Shown here piece after piece: positions 42,906-53,930 of a DNA stretch of 64,000 bases (its first letter is position 1; each line of letters starts with the position of its first letter). The notes below the pieces were generated by a model that ran no database searches, was not told the DNA's origin, and saw only the letters and a list, made by a program, of their open reading frames with translations. The stretch is from Ichthyophis bannanicus (Eukaryota; Chordata; Amphibia; Gymnophiona; Ichthyophiidae). The position numbers and the translations under genes are program-made. The stretch lies in contig CM066039.1 of assembly GCA_033557465.1 (NCBI GenBank), positions 395,703,440 to 395,767,439 of the forward strand. Direction: 5' to 3'.

Positions 42906-43394
42906 TAGACTTAGAGTGATGTATTTTAGTTGCCTGGAAAAGCGACGGCTGAGGGGAGATATGATAGAAGTCTATAAATTAATGAATGGAGTGGAATGGG
43001 TAAACGTAGATCGATTGTTTACATCATCAGAATATAGAAAGACTAGGGGACATTCAATGAAGCTACAGGGTAAACTATTTAAGATTAATAGAAAATATTT
43101 TTTCACTCAACGTGCAATTAAACTCTGGAATTTGTTACCGGAGGATGTAGTAAAAGCTGTTAGTGTAGCTGGGTTTAAAAAAGGTTTGGACAAGTTCCTG
43201 GAGGAAAGGTCCATAAACCATTATTAAAATGGTCCCGGGATATCACTGCCTGACCCAATACAAGCATTGTGGAACCTGTGTCTTTTGGGGAAACTGCTAG
43301 GTACGTATGACCTAGATTGGCTACTGTTGGAAACAGGATACTGGGCTTGATGGACCTGGGTCTGACCCACTATGGAATATCTTATGCTCTTATG
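42906..43394 (+). mobile_element. CR1 3' end fragment (forward) inserted in older CR1
   Basis: CTGAGGGGAGATATGATAGA, the C-terminal coding frame (42916-43227: RGDMIEVYKLMNGVEW, RKTRGHSMKLQGK, WNLLPEDVVKAVSVAGFKKG) and the full 3' end to ATATCTTATGCTCTTATGTTC with its 8-bp tail. It is the best forward reference copy of this CR1 3' end in the window. Confidence 0.85.
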
Positions 43395-43470
43395 TTCCAA
43401 ATTATCGCCATCAAAGGAGGTTTCCAGTGTGGGTATGGCAACAACATTTTCCTCAGTAAAGACCAAGGTT
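43395..43470 (-). pseudogene. Ancient CR1 fragment, part 1
   Basis: Minus frame LVFTEENVVAIPTLETSFDG, the linker just before the reverse transcriptase (compare SVFTDEEPGGAGPQ in the 62.5-63.95 kb copy). Confidence 0.55.
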
Positions 43471-43775
43471 AAGAAATTATTTTGTAAGAATGATTCCGCA
43501 TGGGTTCAGCAAAAGCAAGTCTTGCCTTACCAATTTTAGATTATTTTTTCAAAGTGTAAATAAACAGTAATGAGTTGGTGGATATAGTGTATTTCAATTT
43601 TCAGGAGGTGTTTGTCAAAGTCTGTTATGAGGGACTTAGAAAATTAGAGTCAGGGGGATAGAAGGCTTTCTTATGGATTGCAAACTGGCAAAAAAGAGTA
43701 AGACGAAATGGTCAGTTATCCACTGGGATCAGGGTCAGTTGTGGAGTGCCCCAGAGGTCTGTCTACTTACCTTAA
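43471..43775 (+). pseudogene. Ancient CR1 RT core remnant (forward)
   Basis: Across frames on the plus strand: HGFSKSKSCLTNF (CR1: HGFTRGRSCQTNL), VYFNFQEVF (YLDFSKAF), KAFLWIANWQKRVRRNGQL (WVKNWLGGRRQRVQVNG) and VSCGVPQRSVYLP (ISGVPQGSVLGL). The order is conserved but there are many stops. Confidence 0.65.
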
Positions 43776-46150
43776 TCCCCTCTTCCCCCTCTTCCCCCTG
43801 CTCTACCTGCGTTCTGCATGAAAATATTCCACATCCCCTCCCCCCCAGTAAATCGAGTTGGCCTTCTTACCACTTGCACTCTGCATTTACTTCCATACCC
43901 CCCCTTGCTCTGCAATTCTCTCCCCTCACCTTCGGACAGAATGCAGTTCCGAAAGAAACAGATCTAAAAACGTTCTTCATTCAGGCCTTCGGCAAGCATT
44001 GAAGTGGCAGGATGAGCCCATAGCTGCTAGTTTCCCCGTTCTCTAGCTTGTGTTACCTGATCCCTTGCTCTTTTTCCAACTCCTTTTCTGGTTTATTATT
44101 TGTTTTAGGAATTTTTTTATTTTATTTTTCCTTTTACTTTATCATTGAAACCACTTTTGACAGTCAATGGAAAGCATTTTAGCAAGCATAGAAAGAAAGT
44201 GCTGATTAACATATTCATGAATGATGTCAAGTGAGGTGACCGCATTTTCTCTCTCTTCCATCCTGTTCCTCACCACCTTTGTCCCTTTCCAAGAGGCAGC
44301 AAAGGCAAACATGCTGCACTTATCCCCCCGAACATGCTCTTCACTGACAAGAGGACAGTTTTGAAAGTCACTTAGGTGAAAACATGTTAATGAGTCCTTG
44401 AGATCTGTGGCAGCAGCGTGACCCAAGGGCCTTTCCGTGGAGGTGATGTGTGGATTTGCCACACTCCGGTTTGTTTTCTTGCCCTACAGCCCTTCAGGCA
44501 GTTAATCACCTCCAGGATACTGCCGCTGGAGGTCATGAGGGGTCAGTGGACTCATTCTGCTAGTTGTCTTCAGTCCCCCTTGCTGAGACTGGTTTGTTTT
44601 GCTTGCATGGAGACAGGTCTTAGCTATTTCCTTTGATTTATTTTTCACTTTTATCTTAAGTAGTAAAGGAGAGATCACTTTGGAGATTAGTTTTTAGTTT
44701 TATGTAAGGACTTCCTTTCAAATTTATACATCAAAGAGATGACAAAGGTATAAAGTTTAAAGAAAACGCCTGGTCAGGAGCTGATAAGGGGGCATCAGTT
44801 TTTGTAATATAACTGGGAAGGCTCAGTTGTGGCTTCCTTGTTGGTGATGGGAGGTCACGTTCCAGGAACGTCCACCCTGCCATCTCTGCTTCCACTGGAG
44901 CAGCTGTTAATACCGTGCTGTTAGGAATGTCGCTGGACCCCTTTCAGCACTGCTGGGCTCTGTGCCAAGCCTGCAGCTGATCTGAACGGGAGAAAATTCT
45001 GGGAACGCTGAACTTAGGGAAGAGGGAATTACAGAACATTTTTCATCTGACTCACTATGGGTTCTGGGGAGCTGGATTTTATTTCTTTGGGATGGAGGGG
45101 TAAAAAAGTAGAAAGAGAAACAAAAACACTAAAACTCTGAAAAATATTTAGAGATGCTGAAAGATTGGACAACCAGTAAATCCAAACAAATGTTTTAATC
45201 TCAGGTTAGTGCATTTACCATTTCAGAAATGACCCTTCCTCATAAGCCCCAGGGTATGTGAAATAATGTTCTTGATCGCTCATTCATAGTTCCATCGTCG
45301 TCTTAATACTTGTAATGTTTCAAAGAGATCCTTCTGAAGCTCAAAAGGTATAACCTAGAGAAGACCTTCACCTCCTGTCCAGAAGCCCCTTGGAGGAACA
45401 AGGTCGCCAGGAAAAAGAATGTCAACCGCCAATGGTGGCAACTAAGTGATCCTGTTTGTTGGCGGATGTAAAATCCTTGCACCAACAGGATGCTGTGGAT
45501 ACTTCATTTCCTCTTCTCTTTGCCTCCATTGGCTTCAGCTCCCTTCTTCCTGATGTAGAACTTCTCCATGTCAAACATCTAGTCCACTGCCCTTCTCTTT
45601 ATACTCCACTCCCCAGCCAGTCTTGCAATCTCCTGCTTCCAGGTACTCCCCTGAGCTACATTTGGTGACATACTGCTGTCTATTTGCATCTATCGATTTT
45701 GTTTGGCTCATATTGCATGTTTAAAATTCTGGTTGCCTTTGTGTTAAAATCTCTTAAATTCCAGGTCTGCTGTAGTTAGCTTTATTTATTAAATAGTGTA
45801 CTGCTGGCTGCCTTTTTCCTCGGTTTCTAGTTAGCCTCACTTCTGTATTGTTTGACTTGCCTGCCTAGGTCCTTCAGTCTGCACCTGATGGGGAAGGGCT
45901 TGATACCTCTATTGCTGCCTCTGTTCCACCTTTTGCTTCTTCGGACCTCTTACTCATTCAAAGTATTTGACTTGTTAATATTTATTCTTGTGTGTGTGTG
46001 CTATTATTATTTAATTGTATCTGTCTTGTAATCTTGGCCAGCTTTCTGCACAATACTGCAGTTTCTATATTTTCTCTGCAGCACGTGACTTACTATCCTC
46101 CCTCTTCAACTACTGACTTTATTTCCCTTCCACCCTCCCACACCATGCCT
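43776..46150. other. Unassigned sequence
   Basis: 43770-43920 is C/T-rich. No domain, splice-supported exon or element end was found over this 2.4 kb. Open frames are short. It could be true single-copy DNA. Confidence 0.4.
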
Positions 46151-46574
46151 TAGCTTCCTCATACAGCCTTCTTAGGATCATTAGCACCATTTCTCTAAGG
46201 TGCACCCTGTCCCTCTAGTACTTTCCTGCTTCCTTATATATACCTCCTTTGATCTGTCGTCTCTCCTCCCCTCTTATTATCATGGCTCCACATCACTTTC
46301 TCCTCTTAATATTGACTCTCCCTAATTCCAAAAACCTCAGACCTCTAGTTCTTATCACCCACTGCTTACCGTCCTCGCCTCTCTTGCCATTTTGTCTTCT
46401 ACACTATCATCTACTCTTGAGCTTCATCATTTTCTTCCTCTCATTCAGCCATCTCCACTCTCTCTGAAAGAACCTCACTCTCATCACCTTTTACTGTCTT
46501 CTCTCCCCCCCCCCCCCCGCCTGTATTGTCCTACTCCTTCTCTCATCTGGGGATATCAATCCCAACCCTGGTCC
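46151..46574 (+). mobile_element. L2-like LINE copy 2, 5' part
   Basis: The pyrimidine-rich 5' region matches 6650-6900 (TCTCCTCTTAATATTGACTC, TTCCTCTCATTCAGCCATCT), then VLLLLLSSGDINPNPGPP. The hAT-type element interrupts it right after CCTAGAC; the LINE resumes at 49628. Confidence 0.75.
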
Positions 46575-46582
46575 CCCTAGAC
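46520..46582 (+). other. 2A-like motif in LINE copy 2
   Basis: CIVLLLLLSSGDINPNPGPP, a hydrophobic run followed by D-I-N-P-N-P-G-P. It differs from the canonical 2A core (D-V/I-E-x-N-P-G-P) only by Asn for Glu. Several LINE families are known to carry working 2A peptides at their N-terminus. Confidence 0.6.
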
Positions 46583-47394
46583 CAGTGATGGCTAACCTTT
46601 TTGAGCCCGAGTGCCCAAACTGCCGCACAAAACCAAAGAATTTCCTCAAAGTGCCAGCACGTCAATTTGCATAAATATTTGCATAATGCTAACATACACT
46701 CATTAAGAGACATGTTTACTAAAAGTTAGTGTATGGATAAAGACAGACTAAAAGATTTCTACATTACTATAATCCAGTGCCAACCGCCAGGCACATTAGG
46801 AACTACTACAAACACTGCCCATTTAGAACCCATAGCAAACCCACCGTATCCTAACAGCACTACCAGGACTCACAAAGCACCACACCATACCTATCAAAAG
46901 GCAACACTGCAAATATTAAACCAATACATTTCAGACAATAACAATACATGACCTACTGGGGAAAGAGAACAAGTGGCAATGTCAAAAAGGAATTACATAA
47001 ACAGAATACCTCAGCTCAGTTACACAGTTGCAATTGCTCCAGCCACTTTCTTCTGGTTTCTTCATGTTTTCTGCTAACTCTCCATCATCTGCTGTCCATT
47101 TGTCCTTTCTTCTCTCTTCTAGTTTTTTTTTTTCCATTCTCTCTCTCTACATCCGCTTTAACATACTAATCTTTCTCCTTTTGCTCTTTCCTCATTCCTA
47201 TTTCATCCACTCAAATTTTACCCCTCCATCCTCAATCCCCACTTACTCTCCCAATACCCGGCCAATTGTAGATTTTTTATCCCTCCCACACAAAATATTT
47301 TTCCCTCTCCATTTTACTCTCCCAGCCCCATCCCATTCTAATCCTCCCCCAACATCAGCTCCCTTCTAGTTCCAGCCTCACCCAGCATCCATTC

Positions 47395-48905
47395 CCTTCT
47401 AGTCCCTGCATCAGCCCATTTCCAGTCCTAGCCCCCCATCAGCCCATTTCCAGTCCTAGCAACCCCCCAACCCAATACCAGTCCTAGCCCCCCCCCATCA
47501 ACCCACTTCCAGTCCTAAACCCCCATCACCCCATTTTCAGTTTAAGCCCCCCCTATAACCCATTACCAGTCCTAACCCCCATCACCCCATTTCCAGACAG
47601 CCCCCATCAGCCCACAGCCCATTAGCAGTCCTACCCCCCAGCCCATTAGCAGTCCTACCCCCCACGCCCGCCCGCCCGCCCATTAGCAGTCCTAACCCCC
47701 CCAGCCCATTAGCAGTCCTACCCCGCCCGCCCCCCCCTGCCCATTAGCAGTCCTAACCCCTCCCTCCCTGCCCATTAGCAGTCCTAACCCCCTCCCTCCC
47801 TCCCTCCCCGCCCATTAGCAGTCCTAACCCCCCCCCTCCCTCCCTCCCTCCCCGCCCAATAGCAGTCCTAACCCCCCCTCCCTCCCTGCCCATTAGCAGT
47901 CCTAACCCCCCCTCCCTCCCTCCCTGCCCATTAGCAGTCCTAACCCCCCCCTCCCTGCCCATTAGCAGTCCTAACCCCCCTCTCCCTCCCTGCCCATTAG
48001 CAGTCCTAACCCCCCCCTCCCTCCCTCCCTCCCTCGCTCCCTGCCCATTAGCAGTCCTAACCCCCCCCTCCCTCCCTCCCTCCCTCCCTGCCCATTAGCA
48101 GTCCTAACCCCCCCCTCCTCCCTCCCTCCCTCCCTGCCCATTAGCAGTCCTAACCCCCCCCCTCCCTCCCTCCCTGCCCATTAGCAGTCCTAACCCCCCC
48201 CCCTCCCTCCCTGCCCATTAGCAGTCCTAACCCCCCTCCCTCCCTGCCCATTAGCAGTCCTAACCCCCCCCCTCCCTCCCTCCCTGCCCATTAGCAGTCC
48301 TAACCCCCCCTCCCTCCCTCCCTGCCCATTAGCAGTCCTAACCCCCCCTCCCTCCCTCCCTGCCCAATAGCAGTCCTAACCCCCACTCCCTCCCTGCCCA
48401 TTAGCAGTCCTAACCCCCCCTCCTCCTCCCTGCCCATTAGCAGTCCTTACCCCCCCCTCCCTCCCTGCACATTCGCAGTCCTAACCCCCCCCTCCCCTCC
48501 CTCCCTGCCCATTAGCAGTCCTAACCCCCCCCTCCCTCCCTCCCTGACCATTAGCAGTCCTAACCCCCCCCCTCCCTCCCTCCCTGGCCATTAGCAGTCC
48601 TAACCCCCCCCTCCCTCCCTCCCTGCCCATTCGCAGTCCTAACCCCCCCCTCCCTCCATCCCTCCCTGCCCATTAGCAGTCCTAACCCCCCTCCCTCCCT
48701 GCCCATTAGCAGTCCTAACCCCCCCCCCTCCTCCTCCCTGCCCATTAGCAGTCCTAACCCCCCCCTCCCTGCCCATTAGCAGTCCTAACCCCCCCCCTCC
48801 TCCTCCCTGCCCATTAGCAGTCCTAACCCCCCCTCCTCCTCCCTGCCCATTAGCAGTCCTAACCCCCCCCCCTCCTCCCTGCCCATTAGCAGTCCTAACC
48901 CCCCC
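47395..48905. repeat. C-rich minisatellite inside the hAT element, about 35-40 units
   Basis: Unit CCCATTAGCAGTCCTAACCC + C-run + (CTCC)n + CTG, 30-46 bp through varying C runs and CTCC copies. Units at 47395-47590 are diverged (CCCATTTCCAGTCCTAGCC) and look ancestral. The minus strand is a series of G runs, (GGGA)n followed by GGGGGGTTAGGACTG, so many G-quadruplexes could form. Open frames such as GLLMGREGG reflect the repeat only. Confidence 0.95.
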
Positions 48906-49181
48906 TGGCAAATTTTTTTAAAATTCCCATTCGGCTGACACTTAAGTCTTATGTCCGTTTTGCCTATAGATGTTATTGCTTTGGTGCATTAGCACCTATT
49001 TGTTTATTTTCCTAATACGCCCCCTTTATTGCCTTTATTTTGGGGACTGAATATTTTGGATGACATGTAAAATGTTTTCTTGTTTTGTTTAAAGTCTTAG
49101 GATTTGATTAATGTACATGATTGATCCATTGTTCTTTTTATTCTTGTTAATGACTTGGATGTAATTGTATGATAACTATAA

Positions 49182-49214
<33 letters not shown>
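48906..49214 (+). mobile_element. Probable 3' end of a retroposed sequence with poly(A)
   Basis: AT-rich sequence ends in CTATAAATAAA and 31 A's (49184-49214). This looks like a 5'-truncated L1-type or mRNA-derived insertion on the plus strand. No coding part is present to name the source. Confidence 0.45.
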
Positions 49215-49215
<1 letters not shown>

Positions 49216-49556
49216 CAGGCTCTGGCTGCTGCCGCGGCAGATTGCAATGTCCCGCGGGGCCCCCTCCACCCGCTAAGCCCCTCTGCAAGGGCTTTCAGAT
49301 TCGCGAGGGAGAGCATCTCCCTCGCGTCTCTGTTAAGCACGCAGGGGCTAATGGGAAATTTCCCATCAGTCCCTCGCGTCTAAAGGGGCTGATGGGAAAT
49401 TTCCCATTAGCCCCTGCGGGCTTAACAGAGACGTGAGGGAGAGGCTCTCCCTCGCGAATCTGAAAGGTCTTGCAGAGGGGCTTAGCGGGCGGAGGGGGCC
49501 CCGCGGGACGCTGCATTCTGCCCTTGCCGCGTCCGCGGCAGCAGTCAGAGCCAGCT
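49216..49556. repeat. GC-rich near-palindrome in the hAT 3' region
   Basis: GGCTCTGGCTGCTGCCGCGG at 49219 is mirrored by CCGCGGCAGCAGTCAGAGCC at 49534-49553. Inside, GTCCCGCGGGGCCCCCTCC, CTAAGCCCCTCTGCAAG, CAGATTCGCGAGGGAGAG and CTAATGGGAAATTTCCCATC all recur in reverse. The centre is near 49380. Arms of about 160 bp with roughly 90% identity by eye; the right arm has a short extra GCGTCCGCGGCA-type insertion. Confidence 0.85.
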
Positions 49557-49627
49557 TTTTATTTTTCTGCGGACCTTCCCGCGTGCCAGCTGCAAGGCCT
49601 TCGCGTGCCACAGGTTCGCCATCGCTG

Positions 49628-50735
49628 CCCTAGACTTTTTTTCACACTCCCAAGGCAGATCAATGCATAATCTCTCAAATCTGTTTCATATCCCTCTTCT
49701 CTCCCTTTCTCATGCTGTCTCTCCAATAAGCTTGCCTTCATTCATGACCTCTTTATCTCTAATGCTGTACATCTTCTTGCCCTAATCAAGATGACTTCTT
49801 GCTGAAGACTCTGTTTCATCTGCTGCCCTCTCTCGTGGAGGCTGCCTACTGTATTCTCCCATATGTACTACTTCTCCTTATCTTGTTTTTCTGTGCGTTG
49901 GAATCTCTGTTGAATTTTGCGATTGCTTCTTTTACTCCTCTGTCTTTAGCTTAATCTACTCTTAATCCTACCAATTTCAACCCCTCTCTCTGCCTCTGTC
50001 TCACTCCTTTTCTTCTTGTGAAGCCCACTCCATCCAACTATTCACTCCACAATCTTTCTAGGTAGCTGTCATTTATTGACCACCTGACATGTCCTCCTCT
50101 ACCTTTGTCATGGACTTTGACTCCTGGCTTTTCTTCTTTCCTGATGTATCTTCCCCTTCTCTTGCAGATTTTAACATTCATGTTGCTGACTCCTCTGATG
50201 CTTTTATGCCTTCAAGTTCTTTCCTTAACTCCTCATTCAACCTCCAGCTGGGCTCTGTTGCCCCTCTTCACCAGCATGACCACTGCCTTGACCTTATTTT
50301 TTTCTCCAATCACTTGTCCTCAAACTTCTCCACCTCGGTTCTTCCCTTATCCTGCCATCACCTACTAACCTTCACCCTTAACCACCCACCACATCTGTCT
50401 TACCCAAAAGCCATCAACAGGAATCTTCATGCTATTGACAGTTAAGCTCTCTCATCACCTCTTTCCTCCACAAAGCCATCTTAATCTATGGATGAGACCG
50501 TGATTTCCTGTAACACAAGACTGCTCTGGATGCACTTGCTCCTCCCATTCCACGCCCTGTGAAGTGCATTGTATTTCAGCCCTGGCTATCCTCTAAAACC
50601 CACTACCTACATTCCTGTGTGTGTGCCCAGCAGAGTGCCTTTGGCTTAAGTCCTGTACTGTTGCTGACTGCCTACGTTTCAGATTCATACTAATGTCTTT
50701 CCAGTCGTCCATAGCACTCACCAAGCAAGGTGGAC
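49628..50735 (+). pseudogene. L2-like LINE copy 2, endonuclease region, decayed
   Basis: CACACTCCCAAGGCAGATC continues copy 1 across the hAT insertion. At 50089-50445: FVMDFDSWLFFFPDVSSPS, LADFNIHVADSSDAF (the GDFN box), HQHDHCLDLIFFSNHLSSN and CHHLLTFTLNHPP. Several stops. The reverse transcriptase is absent; a fragment that may belong to this family is at 59.5-60.0 kb. Confidence 0.7.
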
Positions 50736-50945
50736 ACATTTAAGTGCTTTGTAAAATAGACATGTCTCTGCCCCAGAAAGTTTATTGTAAACCCAACAGT
50801 TTAATGTAAATAGTTCCAACTGTTATAATGTACAGTAAGTGAATCGAGTACCTGTTGTACAATTCATATCAGTGTTCCATGGAAACCGTGTTTGATACTT
50901 GGGAAAACACGGTATATAAATGTATATTAAATAAAAATAAACGTG
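50736..50945 (+). repeat. L2-like 3' tail
   Basis: ACCGTGTTTGATACTTGGG, then AAAACACGGTATATAAATGT and AAATAAAAATAAA. The GGTATATAAAT word next to an AAATA-rich end is the same type of tail as in the L2-like LINEs and SINEs. It directly follows the endonuclease part, so an internal deletion of this LINE is possible. Confidence 0.55.
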
Positions 50946-50984
50946 TCCATTGCAATAGGTGCAGAATAAGGGCCCACACACACT

Positions 50985-51830
50985 ATTACTACTACTACTA
51001 TTACTAAACATTTGTATAGTGCTACAAGGCATTCACAACTCTGCACAGTCACATGTGAAAGACGGCCCCTGCCCATCGGAGCTTACAGTCTAATAGAGAC
51101 AGACAATACAGTAGCTGTAGACATGGGATGTAGCTAGAGGGAATGGTAAGGAAACACAAAGGATATCTCAGATGAGTCAAGATCCGAAAGCGGCAACGAA
51201 GAGGTAAGTTCTCAGCCTGGTCTTGAAAAGGGTCAGAGAAGGCGCCTGACGTACAGACTCGGGTAGTTTTGTTCCAGGCATAAGGAGCAGCAGGGTGAAA
51301 GGAGTGGTCTGGAGTTGGCAATAGAAGAGAAGGGCACAGATAGAAGCAGTTTGCCAGAAGAGCACAGTTCCCCAGGAGGGGTGTAGGGAGAGATAAGAGG
51401 AAAGGTAGTGAGGAGCTGCAGAATGAATGCACTTATAGATCAACAGGAGAAGTTTGAACTGGATGCGGAAACGGAAAGGGAACCAATGAAGTAACTTGAG
51501 AATAGGGGTAATATGAGCATGACGAGGCTGACAGAAGATTAGCCGCGCAGCAGAGTGTTGAACAGATTGAAGGGGAGAGAGATGACTCAGAGGGAGACCA
51601 GCAAGGAGCAGGTTACAGTAGTCTAAACGGAAGGTGACTAAGGAGTGGATAAGTGTCTTAGTAGTGTGTTGAGAAAGGAATGGGCGAATTTTGTTGATGA
51701 AGTAGAGCAAAAAATGGCAGGTTTTAGCTATCAGTTGGATGATAGCTGGAGAAGGAGAGGGAGAAGTCAGACAATGCCACGGTTGCGAGCTGAGGAGACG
51801 GAGAGGAATAGAGAGTTATCCACAGAGAAA
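50985..51830 (-). pseudogene. L2-like LINE C-terminal fragment and 3' end (reverse)
   Basis: The minus frame 51710-51177 reads LIHSLVTFRLDYCNLLLAGL, QSVQHSAARLIFCQPRHAHI, LKLLHWFPFRFRIQFKLL and APHYLSSYLS, the conserved C-terminus of L2-type LINE proteins (SRLDYCN...LLxxLHWLPV). The 3' end has AAGCTCCGATGGGCAGGGGC (51065-51085 in reverse) and finishes in an ACT repeat (50984-51005). Distinct from the 10.4-12.3 kb family. Confidence 0.75.
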
Positions 51831-52325
51831 GAAGGAAGGACAGAGGAGGGTTTAAAAATATGCAGAAAAATGTGCAAATATTCAGAAAAGTTTGTAAATG
51901 TGGATGTCCGCTTTACCTACCATGTAGATATGTAAGAGCCAGTATTTCAGAACCTGCACATCTAAATGATACCACATTGGCTTGCCATTTTGGACATGGT
52001 GATGCAATAATAGATAATAAGGCCTCAGTAGTGACCTGCTAAGTGTAATTGAGTTTGCTGTTACCTAGCCATAATGAACACTTATCAAATGTCTGTCTGT
52101 GTCCAGGGTTAGATATAGACATGGACGTGTTTGCCAGCAGATTTAAACGTGCAGCGGTAACCTAAAATCAACAGCACATATGTATCTTTTTTGGAACTTC
52201 CTAGACATTCCTCTTGCATGCTCCCATGTGATGTAGACATAATCACGCAGGACACATGCGAAAGGGCTCTTGAGACATGAATGTGATTGAGAAACCCGAC
52301 AAGCCATTTTCAGATGTCCAAATCA
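51831..52325. other. Unassigned sequence
   Basis: No element or gene recognised. Confidence 0.4.
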
Positions 52326-53694
52326 CACATAGAAACATGACGAAAGATAAAGACCACATGGTCTATCTAGTCTGTCCTTCTATATCAACCACTACAACTG
52401 TCGCCTTTTTTCCTTTAGAAATCCTCTGTGTTTGTCCCATGCTTTTTTTGAATTCAGATACCATCTTCATCTCTTCCATCTCCACTGGGAGACTATTCCA
52501 TGCATCTACCACTCTTTCCATAAAGAAATATTTTTGCATATTACTCCTCAGTCTATCTCCTTTTACTCTCATCCTATGTCTCCTCGTAGCAGAGCTTGCT
52601 TTCAATCAAAAGAGGCTCTCCTCCTGTGCATTTATGCCACGGAGGTATTTACACGCCTCTATCATATCTCCTCTATTCAACCTTTCCTCTAAAGTATACA
52701 TATTAAGATCCTTAAGTCTGTCCTCATATGCTTTATAATGAAGACCACTAACCATTTTAGTAGCCATCCTCTGTACTGACTCCAACCTGTTTATATCTTT
52801 TTGAAGGTGCGGTCTCCAGAACTGCACACAATACTCCAAATGAGGTTGCACCAGAGATTTATACAGAGGCACCAACACCCCTTTCTTCTGCTGTCCATTC
52901 CTCTTCCTATGCACCCAAGCATCCTTCTAGCTTTTGCTGTTGCCTTTTCTACCTGTTTAGCTACTTTAAGATCGTCAGACACAATCATGCCCAGGTCCCG
53001 CTCTTCTTTTGTGGACAGAAGGACTCCCCCCCCCCCCTCCCCAACTGTACCACTCCCTTGGATTTTTGCAGCCCAAATGCATAAACCTGCAGTTTTTAGC
53101 ATTAAATCTCAGCTGCTAAATTATCGACCATTCTTCAAGCTTAACTAGATCCCCCCTCATGTTATCTGCTATTTCCTGGGTGTCTACTCTATTGCAGATT
53201 TTGGTATCTTCCACAAAGAGGCAAATCTTACTTGACAGCCCTTCCGCAGTATCACTAACAAAGATGTTAAAACGAATCAGACCAAGGACAGGTTCCTGCA
53301 GTACACCACTGGTAACCTCCCTCTTCTTAGATTGAGCTCCATTTGCCTGTACCCTTTGTCGCCTCCCACTCAACTAATTTGTAACCCAGTCAGTAACTTT
53401 AGGGTCCATTCCTAGGGTACTCAGTTTGTTGATAAGTTGCCTGTGCGGAACAGCGTCAAAGGCTTTACTGAAATCTAAATATACCACATCTAGGGCTCTC
53501 CCTCGGTCCAACTCCCTGGTCACCCAATCAAAGAAATCAATCAGATTTGTCTGGCAAGACCTGCCTCTGGTGAATCCATGCTGCCTCTGATCCTGTAATC
53601 CGTTGGACTCCAGAAACCTCACTATTTTCTCTTTGAGCATCATGTCCAGTAATTTACTCACCACAGAGGTTACACTAACCAGCCTGTAGTTTTC
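52326..53694 (-). mobile_element. CR1 LINE, RT C-terminal half and 3' end (split by L1)
   Basis: Minus frames: HGFTRGRSCQTNLIDFFDWV, VVYLDFSKAFDAVPHRQL, QPVLGL-type VPQGSVLG remnant (GVLQEPVLGLIRFNIF), CLFVEDTKICNRV (catalytic ADD altered to VED) and VSDDLKVAKQVEKATAKARR. The 3' end TCATGTTTCTATG (52328-52340 in reverse) is the second tail type. It continues at 59138 beyond an L1-type insertion. Scattered stops; inactive. Confidence 0.85.
53679..53694. repeat. Target-site duplication, left copy
   Basis: CCAGCCTGTAGTTTTC, identical to 59138-59153. Flanks the L1-type element; sits next to its poly(A) end. Confidence 0.9.
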
Positions 53695-53930
53695 TTTTTT
53701 TTTTAAACTTTTATTTTCATTTTGCAACAAACAAAAGAAACAACACACCAAAGGAGACAAAACAATTATACAATAAAGAAAAGTAAACCCAATTACCCCC
53801 CCCCCCACGCTTCTTCTCTAGCTGATTATGTCAGTATGTGAGCGCTTCCAAACAACAGGGATTATACATCAAAACAATCAAAAGAGTATCTGCGATACAG
53901 AGTAATCATGGGACAAAGATATATACAAAT

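Larger units (their letters stand above)
46575..49635. mobile_element. hAT-type DNA transposon insertion with 8-bp target duplications
   Basis: The element spans 46583-49627 (3,045 bp). The 5' end CAGTGATGGCTAACCT and the 3' end, read in reverse, CAGCGATGGCGAACCT agree at 14 of 16 positions. CCCTAGAC lies directly outside both ends (46575-46582 and 49628-49635). The host LINE is continuous across the pair by comparison with copy 1 (6935-6960). No transposase frame is visible, so it is non-autonomous. It carries a minisatellite, a poly(A)-ended segment and a GC-rich palindrome. Confidence 0.9.

Noticed and set aside
47395..48905. Interstitial telomere repeat
   Set aside because: CCTAACCC occurs in every unit, but the unit is 30-46 bp with CCCATTAGCAGT and CTCC runs, not tandem CCCTAA.
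47753..48911. Gly/Arg-rich minus-strand frames (GLLMGREGG, VRTANGQGG)
   Set aside because: Translations of the C-rich minisatellite; frame varies with C-run length.
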